Positions 1-7,826 of a DNA stretch of 64,000 bases are shown here, piece after piece. The translations under genes were made by a program, and so were the position numbers. Position 1 is the stretch's first letter. The number at the start of each line of letters is the position of its first letter. Source of the stretch: an uncultured Clostridia bacterium (GTDB lineage: Bacteria; Bacillota; Clostridia; Oscillospirales; Acutalibacteraceae); assembly GCA_945876745.1 (NCBI GenBank), contig CAMCPL010000001.1, positions 186,001 through 250,000 on the forward strand, read 5' to 3'. Under the pieces are notes generated by a model. It was not told the DNA's origin. It saw nothing but the letters and a program-made list of their open reading frames with translations, and ran no database searches.

Positions 1-298
1 TATTTGCCAAAATAGCAACTGTCTTATTACCGGTAAGCGCTTTTTCATATTCGACATATGCGGAGAGTTGTTCCTCATCGGCCTTTGTAAAATTTTGTTT
101 GGTCTCAATTAGCACAGTAACATTATCTTTCACGAAACGAATATCCAATTTTTCAAAAGCTCGTCCTACTTTGTTTCGAATAGGATTGAATGTTAAGGAC
201 TGTGCCGCAAACGCTTTCGGATAGCTATATTCATCATTTTCAATATTGCTGGTAAGATATTCTCTGCCAACGGTTGAAATCATATCTGCTCTAATCAT
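1..298 (-). CDS. Restriction-endonuclease-like protein, N-terminal part only
   Basis: The reading frame is open from an ATG at 298 to the window edge, so only the first 99 residues are visible. An AGGAGAA ribosome binding site lies 7 nt upstream of the start. The N-terminus runs MIRADMISTVGREYL and later reads VLIETKQNF, an E-x-K strand of the kind found in PD-(D/E)xK nuclease folds and in the N-terminal domain of type I restriction or N-6 methylase proteins. By inference this is a restriction-modification component, but the methylase or helicase part cannot be seen. It follows the AbiE pair on the same strand with a 16-bp gap, so the three may be co-transcribed. Confidence 0.6.
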   Translation of the reverse strand, partial: MIRADMISTVGREYLTSNIENDEYSYPKAFAAQSLTFNPIRNKVGRAFEKLDIRFVKDNVTVLIETKQNFTKADEEQLSAYVEYEKALTGNKTVAILAN

Positions 299-314
299 AT
301 CTATTTCTCCTAAA

Positions 315-1211
315 TCATATCCACCTGCCGGCTAGGGCAGTCCAATTACTTGTGAACGCCTTGCCTTCTACCGTTGCTGCAAACGGTTCTGTCAAAAATG
401 CTTTTATTGTTTTCAGCACGGTACCGTAATCATCGGTTTTTGTATCAATTTTGCGGACAAAGGCTTGCCATTTCTTTTGCATTGATTCATTATCGCCAAA
501 GGACATGACTTGGTTGAACTGCTCCATTGTGAAATGGTGGTTTCTGTTTTCAAAAGTTTTTCGCATTGCTTCGGTAAGTGTATCGCTGTCAAATTCAAAA
601 TGCATTGCAAGATAGTAGATATCGTAATAGTCCTTCATTCTGCTTGAAAACTCCATCAAATCAAGAATGGCATCAAGCTTTTCCGCAATGGTAGTTTCAA
701 GGGAATATGTATTTATTGTCGGACTGTCGAAATCGTCAAGCTGTGTAGGTATTGCACGCTTTTCCTGTTTTGGAACAATAACATCTCCTACGCCAAAATC
801 AATACTGAACGGTGTTCTTGTATTTTTGATATGTGCAACAAGTGAAGCACCAATACCTGCGTATTTCTTTGCAACTGCGATTGGGGAAACATCCTTTATT
901 TCAAATGTTATAAATTCATTGCCTGTATCAACAGAAATGATTTCCTCAAGTATTGCTTGAATCTGCTCCGGAGTGTTAGGCAATTTTCTTAATAAGAAAT
1001 CTACATCAACAGTTACTCTGCTATCAAAATCGGTGATTGAATAAATGAACAATCCGCCTTTTAGAACAAAATTGTCAGCATATTTTGATTTTTCAAGTCT
1101 GCGTAAAAATTCTTCTTGGCAAAACAACTGCAAGCAAAGCTGATAGCTTCTGCCGGTTTCTTTTGCTTTGTTCTTCAGCCTTGCGAGAACAGACGAGGCT
1201 CTGTCAGCCAT
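315..1211 (-). CDS. abiEii: AbiEii-type nucleotidyltransferase toxin
   Basis: The 298-residue product matches the AbiEii/AbiGii toxin family, the nucleotidyltransferase half of a type IV toxin-antitoxin system linked to phage abortive infection. Visible hallmarks are the KGGLFIYSI strand followed about ten residues on by VDVDFLL (the GG...D-x-D core of the DNA polymerase beta fold), and the later AEKLDAIL and RMKDYYDIYYL segments corresponding to the family's conserved K/D motifs. The ATG overlaps the end of the upstream AbiEi gene by 8 nt, as expected for a coupled toxin-antitoxin operon. AbiEii enzymes are reported to transfer nucleotides; the target here is unknown. Confidence 0.85.
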   Translation of the reverse strand: MADRASSVLARLKNKAKETGRSYQLCLQLFCQEEFLRRLEKSKYADNFVLKGGLFIYSITDFDSRVTVDVDFLLRKLPNTPEQIQAILEEIISVDTGNEFITFEIKDVSPIAVAKKYAGIGASLVAHIKNTRTPFSIDFGVGDVIVPKQEKRAIPTQLDDFDSPTINTYSLETTIAEKLDAILDLMEFSSRMKDYYDIYYLAMHFEFDSDTLTEAMRKTFENRNHHFTMEQFNQVMSFGDNESMQKKWQAFVRKIDTKTDDYGTVLKTIKAFLTEPFAATVEGKAFTSNWTALAGRWI

Positions 1212-1809
1212 TTAGCAACACCTCCATAACGCTCATCATTTTGGGATAAACACGCATTTCTTTTGCGTACTTTGATAGATTATTTATATTCTTTTTGTCA
1301 TCAGCAACATAAGCATTTAATGCCTTGTTAAATGTTTCATTGTCAAGCTTAGTGCGATACTTAAAGCAATCGCAAATAGTTCTTTCGCGGTCGTAAACAG
1401 GAAGTGTCACACCGTTAAAATTACCATCAGTTTTACCAAGATTGATATATTCTTTTTGGATATAATATGCCTTAACAGGAACTTCATGCATATTTGATAT
1501 TTGATTTCTAAATGTGCGTGGAACGGCTATTGACCATTCTCTCGGAGTAAAATCGCTGTATCCGTAATAAAACAATGCAGATTCGACGCATACAATGCCG
1601 TGAGGCAAGAGCATTGATATAAGCTGTTCCTCACTAATACCATAATTTTCAGGAAGCCGGTAAATTCCGTTTCGTATTCTTTCAATAACTCCGTCCTTGC
1701 AAAGCTTTGCGACATCGTAATTCGAAAGTCCTGCGGCTTTGAAATCAGCAGTTTTTACGATTGAGCCAATGTTTTTAAAAACATTTTTTGCAATTGTTTC
1801 CTTTGACAA
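1204..1809 (-). CDS. abiEi: AbiEi-type antitoxin / repressor
   Basis: This 201-residue protein has the AbiEi layout: an N-terminal winged helix (ADFKAAGLSNYDVAKLCKDG, then IERIRNGIYRLP) followed by the longer C-terminal antitoxin domain. I place the start at the TTG at 1809, preceded by GGTGA. A longer in-frame extension to 1908 would begin upstream of the predicted promoter and encodes an AT-rich, unconserved-looking stretch. AbiEi proteins neutralise AbiEii and repress their own operon by binding inverted repeats; a suitable inverted repeat lies at 1826-1853. The gene overlaps abiEii by 8 nt. Confidence 0.8.
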   Translation of the reverse strand: MSKETIAKNVFKNIGSIVKTADFKAAGLSNYDVAKLCKDGVIERIRNGIYRLPENYGISEEQLISMLLPHGIVCVESALFYYGYSDFTPREWSIAVPRTFRNQISNMHEVPVKAYYIQKEYINLGKTDGNFNGVTLPVYDRERTICDCFKYRTKLDNETFNKALNAYVADDKKNINNLSKYAKEMRVYPKMMSVMEVLLNG

Positions 1810-1825
1810 ACATTCACCAACTTTC

Positions 1826-1853
1826 TGCGTACAAATGTAAATTTCTGTACGCA
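1826..1853 (-). promoter_or_regulatory. Probable AbiEi operator (inverted repeat)
   Basis: Two perfect 8-bp arms, TGCGTACA and TGTACGCA, are separated by 12 bp. The repeat lies just downstream of the -10 box, across the expected transcription start and early leader of the abiE operon. AbiEi antitoxins are known to autoregulate through inverted repeats at their promoter, so this is the likely operator. The assignment is by position and symmetry only. Confidence 0.6.
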
Positions 1854-1858
1854 AATTT

Positions 1859-1886
1859 ATTATAACATATTTATATAAATTTACAA
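1859..1886 (-). promoter_or_regulatory. Promoter of the abiE operon
   Basis: Read on the minus strand, TTGTAA (-35) and TATAAT (-10) are 16 bp apart. The predicted start falls about 7 bp downstream, at the edge of the inverted repeat. This position favours the TTG start of abiEi over the longer frame. Confidence 0.6.
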
Positions 1887-2003
1887 TATTTTTCTGAAAG
1901 AGTATCAAAAATAATTTGTTGCAAAGTAGATGATTCTGTTGTAGGATAAAGATATTAGTAATAATAAATAACAGGTTATTTTAGTATATATGTGGTGAAA
2001 GTA

Positions 2004-3149
2004 ATGGAAGAATTTGAATTTGAAAATACAATAATTAAATTGATTCATTCCCATCAAGAAGGTGATTACTGGGATTTTAAGAAAGAGTGGTATAAGAATA
2101 ATGGTGACCTTTTGCACGACATTATTTGCATGGCAAACAATCTTAATAATAATGATTCTTATATAATCATTGGGGTTGACGAAGAAAATGATTATTGTAC
2201 ATTGGACATATCTAATGATCCAAACAGAAAGAATACTCAAAATATAGTTGATTTTATAAAGAATAAGAAGTTTGCTGGTGGTGTTCGACCTTTAGTTTAT
2301 GTAAAATCACTTTCCGTGTTAAACTCAACAATAGATGTGATTGTTGTTGAAAATAGCTTTCAAACGCCTTTTTATTTAATTGAACGTTTTGAAAAAGTAA
2401 ATGCAAACAATATTTATACAAGAATAATGGACACAAATACTCCGATAAATAATTCTGCTGACATAAATCATATTGAATATCTATGGAAAAAGCGCTTTCA
2501 TTTGGATGAAACACCAATAGAAAAAATTAGGTATTATTTGCAATCTCCTGAAAAATGGGAAGATTCACCTATTGAGTATGATATGACAAAATACTATAAA
2601 GAGTCTCCGGAATATATCATAAAAGAAGAAAACGAAGAAGATAGAGATGGTTATGAATTTTATTTGTTTAGTCAATGTGATAGTAGACCACATTGGTATA
2701 ATGTAACTTTATATTATCATCAAACAGCTTTAGAACAGTTTATTGCTGCGGGCCTTGACGGCTCGAGATTAATAGTTATTTGTCCAGCACTTTCAGGAAT
2801 TAAATTTACTCAATATCATCATTGGGATATTAGTTATCGTTATTATGAAAAAAACACATTAAGATATGATTTATTGATGTTTTATCATTTTGATGATATA
2901 TATGATTATGAATTTAGTAGATTTATGAAATGCGCATTATTGTTCGATTCTAAAAGAGAAAGAGAAGAATTCGAGTTTTATGTAACAGAACATAAAGAAA
3001 TGTACGATAATTTATATAAAACTGTTGATGAAGAACTTCCATATTTTCCTGATTTACAAGGATATAATATGGAACACTTTAAAAAAGAATATTCAGATGC
3101 TTTAGTGTTACAAAAAATGTTATCAGAATTTAGAAACAGTAATATATAA
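2004..3149 (+). CDS. AlbA_2 / Schlafen-type putative ATP-binding protein
   Basis: The 381-residue product begins with a domain resembling the AlbA_2 (divergent AAA_4, Schlafen-like) family. It has an acidic EGDYWDFKKEW motif at about residues 18-28, then DIICMANNLNNNDSYIIIGV, the usual 'D-I-x-A-x-A-N-x..G-G-x-I-x-I-G-V' block. The remaining 230 residues are rich in Tyr, Asp and Glu and are not recognised. The ATG at 2004 is preceded by GGTGAAA; a GTG at 1992 in the same frame is less likely. The gene is markedly more AT-rich than the genes beyond 6 kb, suggesting horizontal transfer. Its position beside AbiE and a restriction-like gene suggests a defence or stress role, which is inference. 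Confidence 0.65.
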   Translation: MEEFEFENTIIKLIHSHQEGDYWDFKKEWYKNNGDLLHDIICMANNLNNNDSYIIIGVDEENDYCTLDISNDPNRKNTQNIVDFIKNKKFAGGVRPLVYVKSLSVLNSTIDVIVVENSFQTPFYLIERFEKVNANNIYTRIMDTNTPINNSADINHIEYLWKKRFHLDETPIEKIRYYLQSPEKWEDSPIEYDMTKYYKESPEYIIKEENEEDRDGYEFYLFSQCDSRPHWYNVTLYYHQTALEQFIAAGLDGSRLIVICPALSGIKFTQYHHWDISYRYYEKNTLRYDLLMFYHFDDIYDYEFSRFMKCALLFDSKREREEFEFYVTEHKEMYDNLYKTVDEELPYFPDLQGYNMEHFKKEYSDALVLQKMLSEFRNSNI

Positions 3150-3361
3150 AATGAAAATTTGAAAGCATACGGCAACTTTATCACTTTAAAGTGTTGACAA
3201 GTAGTTTTTGTTGTGATACAATCCAATTGATATGACAGATGGTTGATACTGTTTTGATACTGTAAGTTCTATTAGCCAAAAATAAAAGGTTAAGAATGGA
3301 ATAATAAAGAGATAAAAGGCAATAATTACTAAACAAATATGTTTAGCAATGGCAAGAACTA

Positions 3362-3407
3362 AGCGAGTGGGAATAAAAAAGTAAATACAAAAAACACAAA
3401 CAGCGGC
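3362..3407 (+). repeat. 46-bp direct repeat, copy 1
   Basis: This stretch (AGCGAGTGGGAATAAAAAAG onward) recurs at 5857-5902 with a single mismatch. The two copies have the same orientation and flank the AraC regulator and MFS transporter. The right end forms part of a terminator hairpin in both copies. The 350 bp between the AlbA_2 gene and the AraC gene contain nothing else recognised. Confidence 0.75.
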
Positions 3408-3430
3408 AGGGGAATCTCTGCCGCTTTTCT
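3402..3430 (+). terminator. Rho-independent terminator after the AlbA_2 gene
   Basis: A perfect 8-bp stem, AGCGGCAG/CTGCCGCT, has an 8-nt loop and is followed by TTTCTGTGTTTT. It lies 250 bp after the AlbA_2 stop codon and before the AraC gene. Confidence 0.6.
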
Positions 3431-3500
3431 GTGTTTTGAGTAGAATTAATCGCAAATTAGTGCTATAATGGTTTCAATCACTATGAGGGAGTGCAAATAT

Positions 3501-4391
3501 ATGCCGATAATACTTGATTATCAGTTGAGAGAACATATACCTCACGATACCAAAGAATTTCCTATCACATATTTTCACGATGAACTTATTACTCTGCCCG
3601 ATTGGGCAGGGCCTTTGCATTGGCACCCCGATTTTGAGATTGCAACGGCAGAATGCGGAGTTTTAGATTACCAAGTTGGTGGACAGCACATCATATTGGA
3701 AGCAGGTGACAGTATATTTGTTAACGGAAATATGCTGCACGGGATAAAACAGTTATCAGGTGATGTTCCGGACCCGATGCCGAATATTGTGTTTTCAGGT
3801 ACTTTAATAGCTCCCGAAACAAGTGTTATTTATCAAAAACACATACTGCCTATCGCTCAATGTGATTCATTGCCTTTTGTTGTGTTTCGACATAGTAACC
3901 GTTCCCACAACGAGATAATCTGCTTAATCAAAGATATTTACATGAAAATGAATGAGAAAACGCCGTGTTATGAATTGGCTGTTCAGCGAAACATCAACCG
4001 TATATTTGAATTTATATCTTTCAATTTTAACGAACTTCCAAAAGCTGAGGTAACACGCATACAAATTAATAATCAAATTCGCCTTCAAAAGATGCTGACA
4101 TATATTTATGAAAACTATGCCGAGTCGGTGACGCTTGAAGATATTGCTAAAGCTGCAGACATCAGCCGAAGCGAGGCTGGACGATGTTTTCGTACATATA
4201 TGGGGTGTTCTCCTGTTGAGGCTCTAATTCAATATAGACTTCAAATGGCGCATCGTTTATTGAGCGAAAGAACGCAGACACTTCAGCAGATCAGTTACGC
4301 ATGTGGTTTCAATTCGACAAATTATTTCAGCCGTCAGTTCAAGAAAAGGTATGGATATACACCAAGTCAGAGTGATGCTATGGGTAAATAG
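3501..4391 (+). CDS. AraC-family transcriptional regulator
   Basis: This 296-residue regulator has an N-terminal cupin-like sensor domain (WHPDFEIATAECG, then a glycine-rich barrel strand) and a C-terminal double helix-turn-helix (VTLEDIAKAADISRSEAGR, then LQQISYACGFNSTNYFSRQF). These are the AraC/XylS signature features and imply sugar-responsive activation. The ATG at 3501 has GGGAG 8 nt upstream and is preferred over an in-frame ATG at 3468. A TATAAT at 3464-3469 lacks a good -35 box, as often seen at activator-dependent promoters. The gene lies directly before an MFS transporter and upstream of a GH2 enzyme, its likely targets by inference. Confidence 0.9.
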   Translation: MPIILDYQLREHIPHDTKEFPITYFHDELITLPDWAGPLHWHPDFEIATAECGVLDYQVGGQHIILEAGDSIFVNGNMLHGIKQLSGDVPDPMPNIVFSGTLIAPETSVIYQKHILPIAQCDSLPFVVFRHSNRSHNEIICLIKDIYMKMNEKTPCYELAVQRNINRIFEFISFNFNELPKAEVTRIQINNQIRLQKMLTYIYENYAESVTLEDIAKAADISRSEAGRCFRTYMGCSPVEALIQYRLQMAHRLLSERTQTLQQISYACGFNSTNYFSRQFKKRYGYTPSQSDAMGK

Positions 4392-4483
4392 TGCATAAAT
4401 ATGGCTGTTTTGTGTCTTTTCAATGTGAATTATGATGATATAATTAGACTAATAATTATTGTTTGGTCTCGAAGGGAATCATT

Positions 4484-5683
4484 ATGACAAAGCAAAAGAA
4501 TTACAAAAAGACGCTTGTAGCTTGTTATCTTGGTTTTGTTACACAGGCTATATCTGCCAATTTTGTACCATTATTATTTTTAACATTCAAAAACACATAT
4601 GGAATTACACTTGATAAAATTTCAATGATTCCTATGGTGTTTTATCTAACACAATTGCTTGTTGACCTTGCGGCTACCAAATTTGCTGACAAAATAGGAT
4701 ATCGCACCTGTGTTGTCGCATCTCAGGTGTTGTCGGCTGTAGGTCTCGTTCTAATGGCAATTTTGCCTGAGGTACTTCCCACACCGTTTATAGGCATTCT
4801 AATTTCAGTAGTGCTTTATGCCATAGGCAGTGGTCTCGTTGAGGTTTTGGTAAGCCCCATAGTTGAGGCTTGTCCCTTTGAAAACAAGGACGGAGTGATG
4901 AGCCTTTTGCACTCTTTCTACTGTTGGGGCGCGATGGGCGTCATTTTGGGTTCTACGCTTTTTTTCTCTGTGGCAGGCGTTGGACATTGGAAGATACTTA
5001 CTTTCATATGGGCATTAGTGCCTTTATATAACACATTCAACTTCATTAATTGTCCTATTGAACGATTGGTTGAAGATGGCGAGAGTATGAGCATTAGCAA
5101 ACTGCTGAAAACGCCTATCTTTTGGTTGATGATAATACTTATGGTATGTTCAGGCGCATCAGAAGCAACTATGGCTCAATGGGCATCAGCATTTACCGAA
5201 TCTGCTATTGGTGTATCCAAAACCGTTGGAGATTTAGCAGGACCGTGTTTGTTTGCAATGTTTATGGGTATAGCCCGTATGCTGTACGGAAAGTTCAGCG
5301 AAAAACTTGATTTGATCAAGGTTATGCTTGCTTGCGGAATTATGTGCGCCGGTTGCTATTTGTTGGCATCTCTCTCTGCGATGCCAATCCTCGGACTTGC
5401 AGGCTGTGCACTTTGCGGTTTAGCAGTAGGAATTATGTGGCCGGGTTCTATCAGCATATCCTCGAAGCATTGCCCAAGGGGTGGAACTGCAATGTTCGCA
5501 TTCTTAGCCTTAGCCGGAGATTTGGGTGCTATGGTAAGTCCTACTATGGTAGGTAGTCTTTCTGAAATGGCAGGCGGTAATCTTAAAACAGGGTTGCTTG
5601 TAGCAACGGTGTTTCCCGTGGTGCTTGTTTTTGGATTGTTAATTCTAAATAAAAAGGTTAGTAAAGCAACAAATAGGTGTTAA
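4484..5683 (+). CDS. MFS transporter (fucose-permease-like)
   Basis: The 399-residue product is a 12-helix major facilitator permease. The SLLHSFYCWGAMG segment near residue 140, 'H-x-x-x-x-x-G' in the fifth helix, resembles FucP-like sugar permeases, and HCPRGGTAMFAFLALAGDLG lies in the C-terminal half. The ATG at 4484 follows GAAGGGAA; an upstream in-frame GTG lacks a good site. The gene follows the AraC regulator by 92 bp and precedes a GH2 glycosidase, so import of a glycoside or its aglycone is plausible. The substrate cannot be read from the sequence. Confidence 0.85.
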   Translation: MTKQKNYKKTLVACYLGFVTQAISANFVPLLFLTFKNTYGITLDKISMIPMVFYLTQLLVDLAATKFADKIGYRTCVVASQVLSAVGLVLMAILPEVLPTPFIGILISVVLYAIGSGLVEVLVSPIVEACPFENKDGVMSLLHSFYCWGAMGVILGSTLFFSVAGVGHWKILTFIWALVPLYNTFNFINCPIERLVEDGESMSISKLLKTPIFWLMIILMVCSGASEATMAQWASAFTESAIGVSKTVGDLAGPCLFAMFMGIARMLYGKFSEKLDLIKVMLACGIMCAGCYLLASLSAMPILGLAGCALCGLAVGIMWPGSISISSKHCPRGGTAMFAFLALAGDLGAMVSPTMVGSLSEMAGGNLKTGLLVATVFPVVLVFGLLILNKKVSKATNRC

Positions 5684-5856
5684 TATTTTCCAATTTGTTG
5701 AACTAAAAATATTAATTTATGTAAAATATTCTTGTCAGCGTGACAATATACTGACAACAAAAATCTTGACAGTCCAAATTTTATGGACAATCTGAACACT
5801 CCCGATAATATGAGTAAAAATGCCTATACGAAATTGTTTAAGTTGCGGTTTTCGGG

Positions 5857-5902
5857 AGCGAGTGGGAATAAAAAAGTAAATACAAAAATCACAAACAGCG
5901 GC
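5857..5902 (+). repeat. 46-bp direct repeat, copy 2
   Basis: Second copy of the repeat at 3362-3407, with one difference in 46 positions. With the first copy it brackets the AraC-MFS pair. It lies in the 320-bp gap between the MFS and GH2 genes, which otherwise holds only a terminator and a promoter. Confidence 0.75.
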
Positions 5903-5926
5903 GGAGAAATCTGCCGTTTGTTTAAT
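5892..5926 (+). terminator. Terminator after the MFS gene
   Basis: CAAAC pairs with GTTTG, and GGCGGA with TCTGCC (one G-U pair), leaving a short bulge and a GAAA loop. TTTAATTTG follows. It occupies the position equivalent to the hairpin in the first copy of the repeat. Confidence 0.45.
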
Positions 5927-5930
5927 TTGA

Positions 5931-5959
5931 TTGAAATAATGCAGAAATTGTGATAATAT
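5931..5959 (+). promoter_or_regulatory. Promoter of the GH2 gene
   Basis: TTGAAA and TAATAT are separated by 17 bp, about 46 bp before the GH2 start codon. This suggests the enzyme can be transcribed separately from the transporter. Confidence 0.45.
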
Positions 5960-6004
5960 GAAATTGACGAAAAACACAATTAAAAGCAATTGAGGAGTGG
6001 GGAA

Positions 6005-7747
6005 ATGAAAAGTATCAGTTTGCATCCGAATCCTATTTTTGAGCGGGAAGGCTGGGAGAGCCTGAACGGAGAATGGGATTTTGGATTTAGCAAAAAGGCG
6101 GTAAAGAATTACAGGTTTTTAAGTGAGCAGGCGGCTTTGGAGCTTTTCAGGCAGTCTGTTTTTGAGCATAAAATCAATGTGCCGTTTTGCGTTGAAAGCG
6201 AGCTTTCGGGGATAGGCTATACGGATTTCCTAAATCAAGTTTGGTACAAAAGGACTGTCAATATTTCGCCTAACGGCAACAGAGTGGTCTTGCATATCGG
6301 CGCGGCGGATTACAAGACGACTGTAATACTTAACGCCGAAATTGTCGGCAGTCACAAGGGTGGCTTCACGCCTATGTGCTTTGACATCACGGAATATGCC
6401 GTTGACGGAGAAAATGAGCTTTTTATACTTTGCGAGGATAACACGAGAGACAGTCTTATTGCCGGCGGAAAGCAAAGCGACCGCAAAAAATCCTATGCAT
6501 GCTCGTACACGAGAACGACGGGTATTTGGCAAAGCGTCTATATTGAATATGTGCCGTTTGACTATGTGGAAAATTTCAGGCTTACTCCTTCTTTGAAGCA
6601 TAAAAACATCACGCTTGAGCTTGATTTATGCGGAAAGGGTAAACTTGAAATTAACGCATATCTTGACGAAAAAAATGTGGCTTCAAGCTGTATTGAAGAA
6701 GCATCGGGATTTGTTATCGTTCAACTGCCGATAAGCGAGGTTAAGGCGTGGGAGCCGGGTAATGCAACTATCTATGATTTAGAAATAAAATTTGGCGACG
6801 ACAAGGTCAGAAGTTATTTCGGCTTGAGAGACATTGCGCTTGAGGATTACAAATTTATGCTCAACGGCAAGAGCGTTTTTCAAAGGACTGTGCTTGACCA
6901 GGGCTTTTACAGAAGAGGAATTTACACCGCCGAAAATGACGAGGAATTAAAGCGTGATATTACGCTTTCAATGGCGCTCGGCTTTAACGGTGCACGGCTT
7001 CATCAAAAGGTTTTTGACCCACGTTTTCTGTATTTCTGTGACCTTATGGGCTATATGGTATGGGGCGAATATGCAAGCTGGGGTATTGATTATTCAAATC
7101 CAAAGGCGGTTGATATTTTCCTGAGTGAATGGAAGGAAGCGCTGAGGCGTGATTACAACCATCCTGCGATTATCGGCTGGTGTCCGTTTAATGAAACGTG
7201 GGATTACAAGGGAAGACGGCAGTATGACCCGTTGCTCAAAACCGTATATGAATACACAAAGGAATTTGACCATACAAGACCGTGCATTGATACAAGCGGT
7301 AATTTCCACGTCGTAACCGATATTTATGATGTTCACGATTACCGTGGAGAATTTGACGAATTTCGTAAAAGCTATGAAAGACTTGTTACTCACGGCGAGC
7401 TTTACGAACACGTTTTGAACGATAATCCCGGACGTCAAAAATACGGCGGCGAGCCTGTATTTATGAGTGAATACGGCGGAATAAAGTGGGAGTCCGATAA
7501 GCAGTATAAATCCTGGGGCTACGGAAATGATGTTAAAACCGAAGAAGAGCTGCTTGAACGCTATAAGGGACTTACCGACGCAATAATCGACAACGAGCGA
7601 ATGTTGGGCTTTTGCTACACCCAGCTTTATGACGTTGAGCAGGAGCAAAACGGTCTGTACACCTACGACAGAGAAAAGAAGTTTGACGATAAAATTTACG
7701 AGGAAATCAAAAAAATCAATACAAGAAAAGCCGCAATAGAGCTGTAA
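6005..7747 (+). CDS. Glycoside hydrolase family 2 enzyme (beta-galactosidase/glucuronidase type)
   Basis: The 580-residue product has the GH2 order: an N-terminal jelly-roll sugar-binding domain (SLNGEWDFGF near residue 20), an Ig-like domain, and a C-terminal TIM barrel. The catalytic acid/base is Glu397 in PFNETWD and the nucleophile is Glu489 in MSEYGG. GFNGARLHQKVFDPRFLYF is the barrel strand typical of short GH2 enzymes. It has no signal peptide, so it should act in the cytoplasm on an imported glycoside. The ATG at 6005 follows GAGGAGTGGGGAA. At about 580 residues it is shorter than LacZ and closer to beta-glucuronidase in size; the exact substrate is unknown. Confidence 0.88.
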   Translation: MKSISLHPNPIFEREGWESLNGEWDFGFSKKAVKNYRFLSEQAALELFRQSVFEHKINVPFCVESELSGIGYTDFLNQVWYKRTVNISPNGNRVVLHIGAADYKTTVILNAEIVGSHKGGFTPMCFDITEYAVDGENELFILCEDNTRDSLIAGGKQSDRKKSYACSYTRTTGIWQSVYIEYVPFDYVENFRLTPSLKHKNITLELDLCGKGKLEINAYLDEKNVASSCIEEASGFVIVQLPISEVKAWEPGNATIYDLEIKFGDDKVRSYFGLRDIALEDYKFMLNGKSVFQRTVLDQGFYRRGIYTAENDEELKRDITLSMALGFNGARLHQKVFDPRFLYFCDLMGYMVWGEYASWGIDYSNPKAVDIFLSEWKEALRRDYNHPAIIGWCPFNETWDYKGRRQYDPLLKTVYEYTKEFDHTRPCIDTSGNFHVVTDIYDVHDYRGEFDEFRKSYERLVTHGELYEHVLNDNPGRQKYGGEPVFMSEYGGIKWESDKQYKSWGYGNDVKTEEELLERYKGLTDAIIDNERMLGFCYTQLYDVEQEQNGLYTYDREKKFDDKIYEEIKKINTRKAAIEL

Positions 7748-7758
7748 GCAAAAATATA

Positions 7759-7791
7759 AAACCGCCTCGGACATCCAATCCAAGGCGGTTT
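7759..7791 (+). terminator. Bidirectional terminator between convergent genes
   Basis: AAACCGCCT and AGGCGGTTT form a 9-bp stem between the plus-strand GH2 gene and the minus-strand membrane protein gene. A-rich sequence on the left and T-rich on the right allow use in both directions. Confidence 0.65.
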
Positions 7792-7826
7792 GTTGCGTAA
7801 ATGATTAAGATAATGCAGGTAATTAT

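Noticed and set aside
1810-1908. N-terminal extension of the AbiEi frame
   Set aside because: It would begin upstream of the predicted promoter and operator, lacks a ribosome binding site, and encodes an AT-rich stretch without family similarity.
3310-3390. Short frame ending RVGIKK before a stop in the first direct repeat, reminiscent of an integrase tail
   Set aside because: Only about 20 codons are open, with no recombinase motif; the second copy of the repeat does not keep the same upstream residues.
5783-5953. A 56-codon plus-strand frame between the MFS and GH2 genes
   Set aside because: It has no ribosome binding site and runs through the direct repeat and the terminator hairpin, so it is probably not translated.
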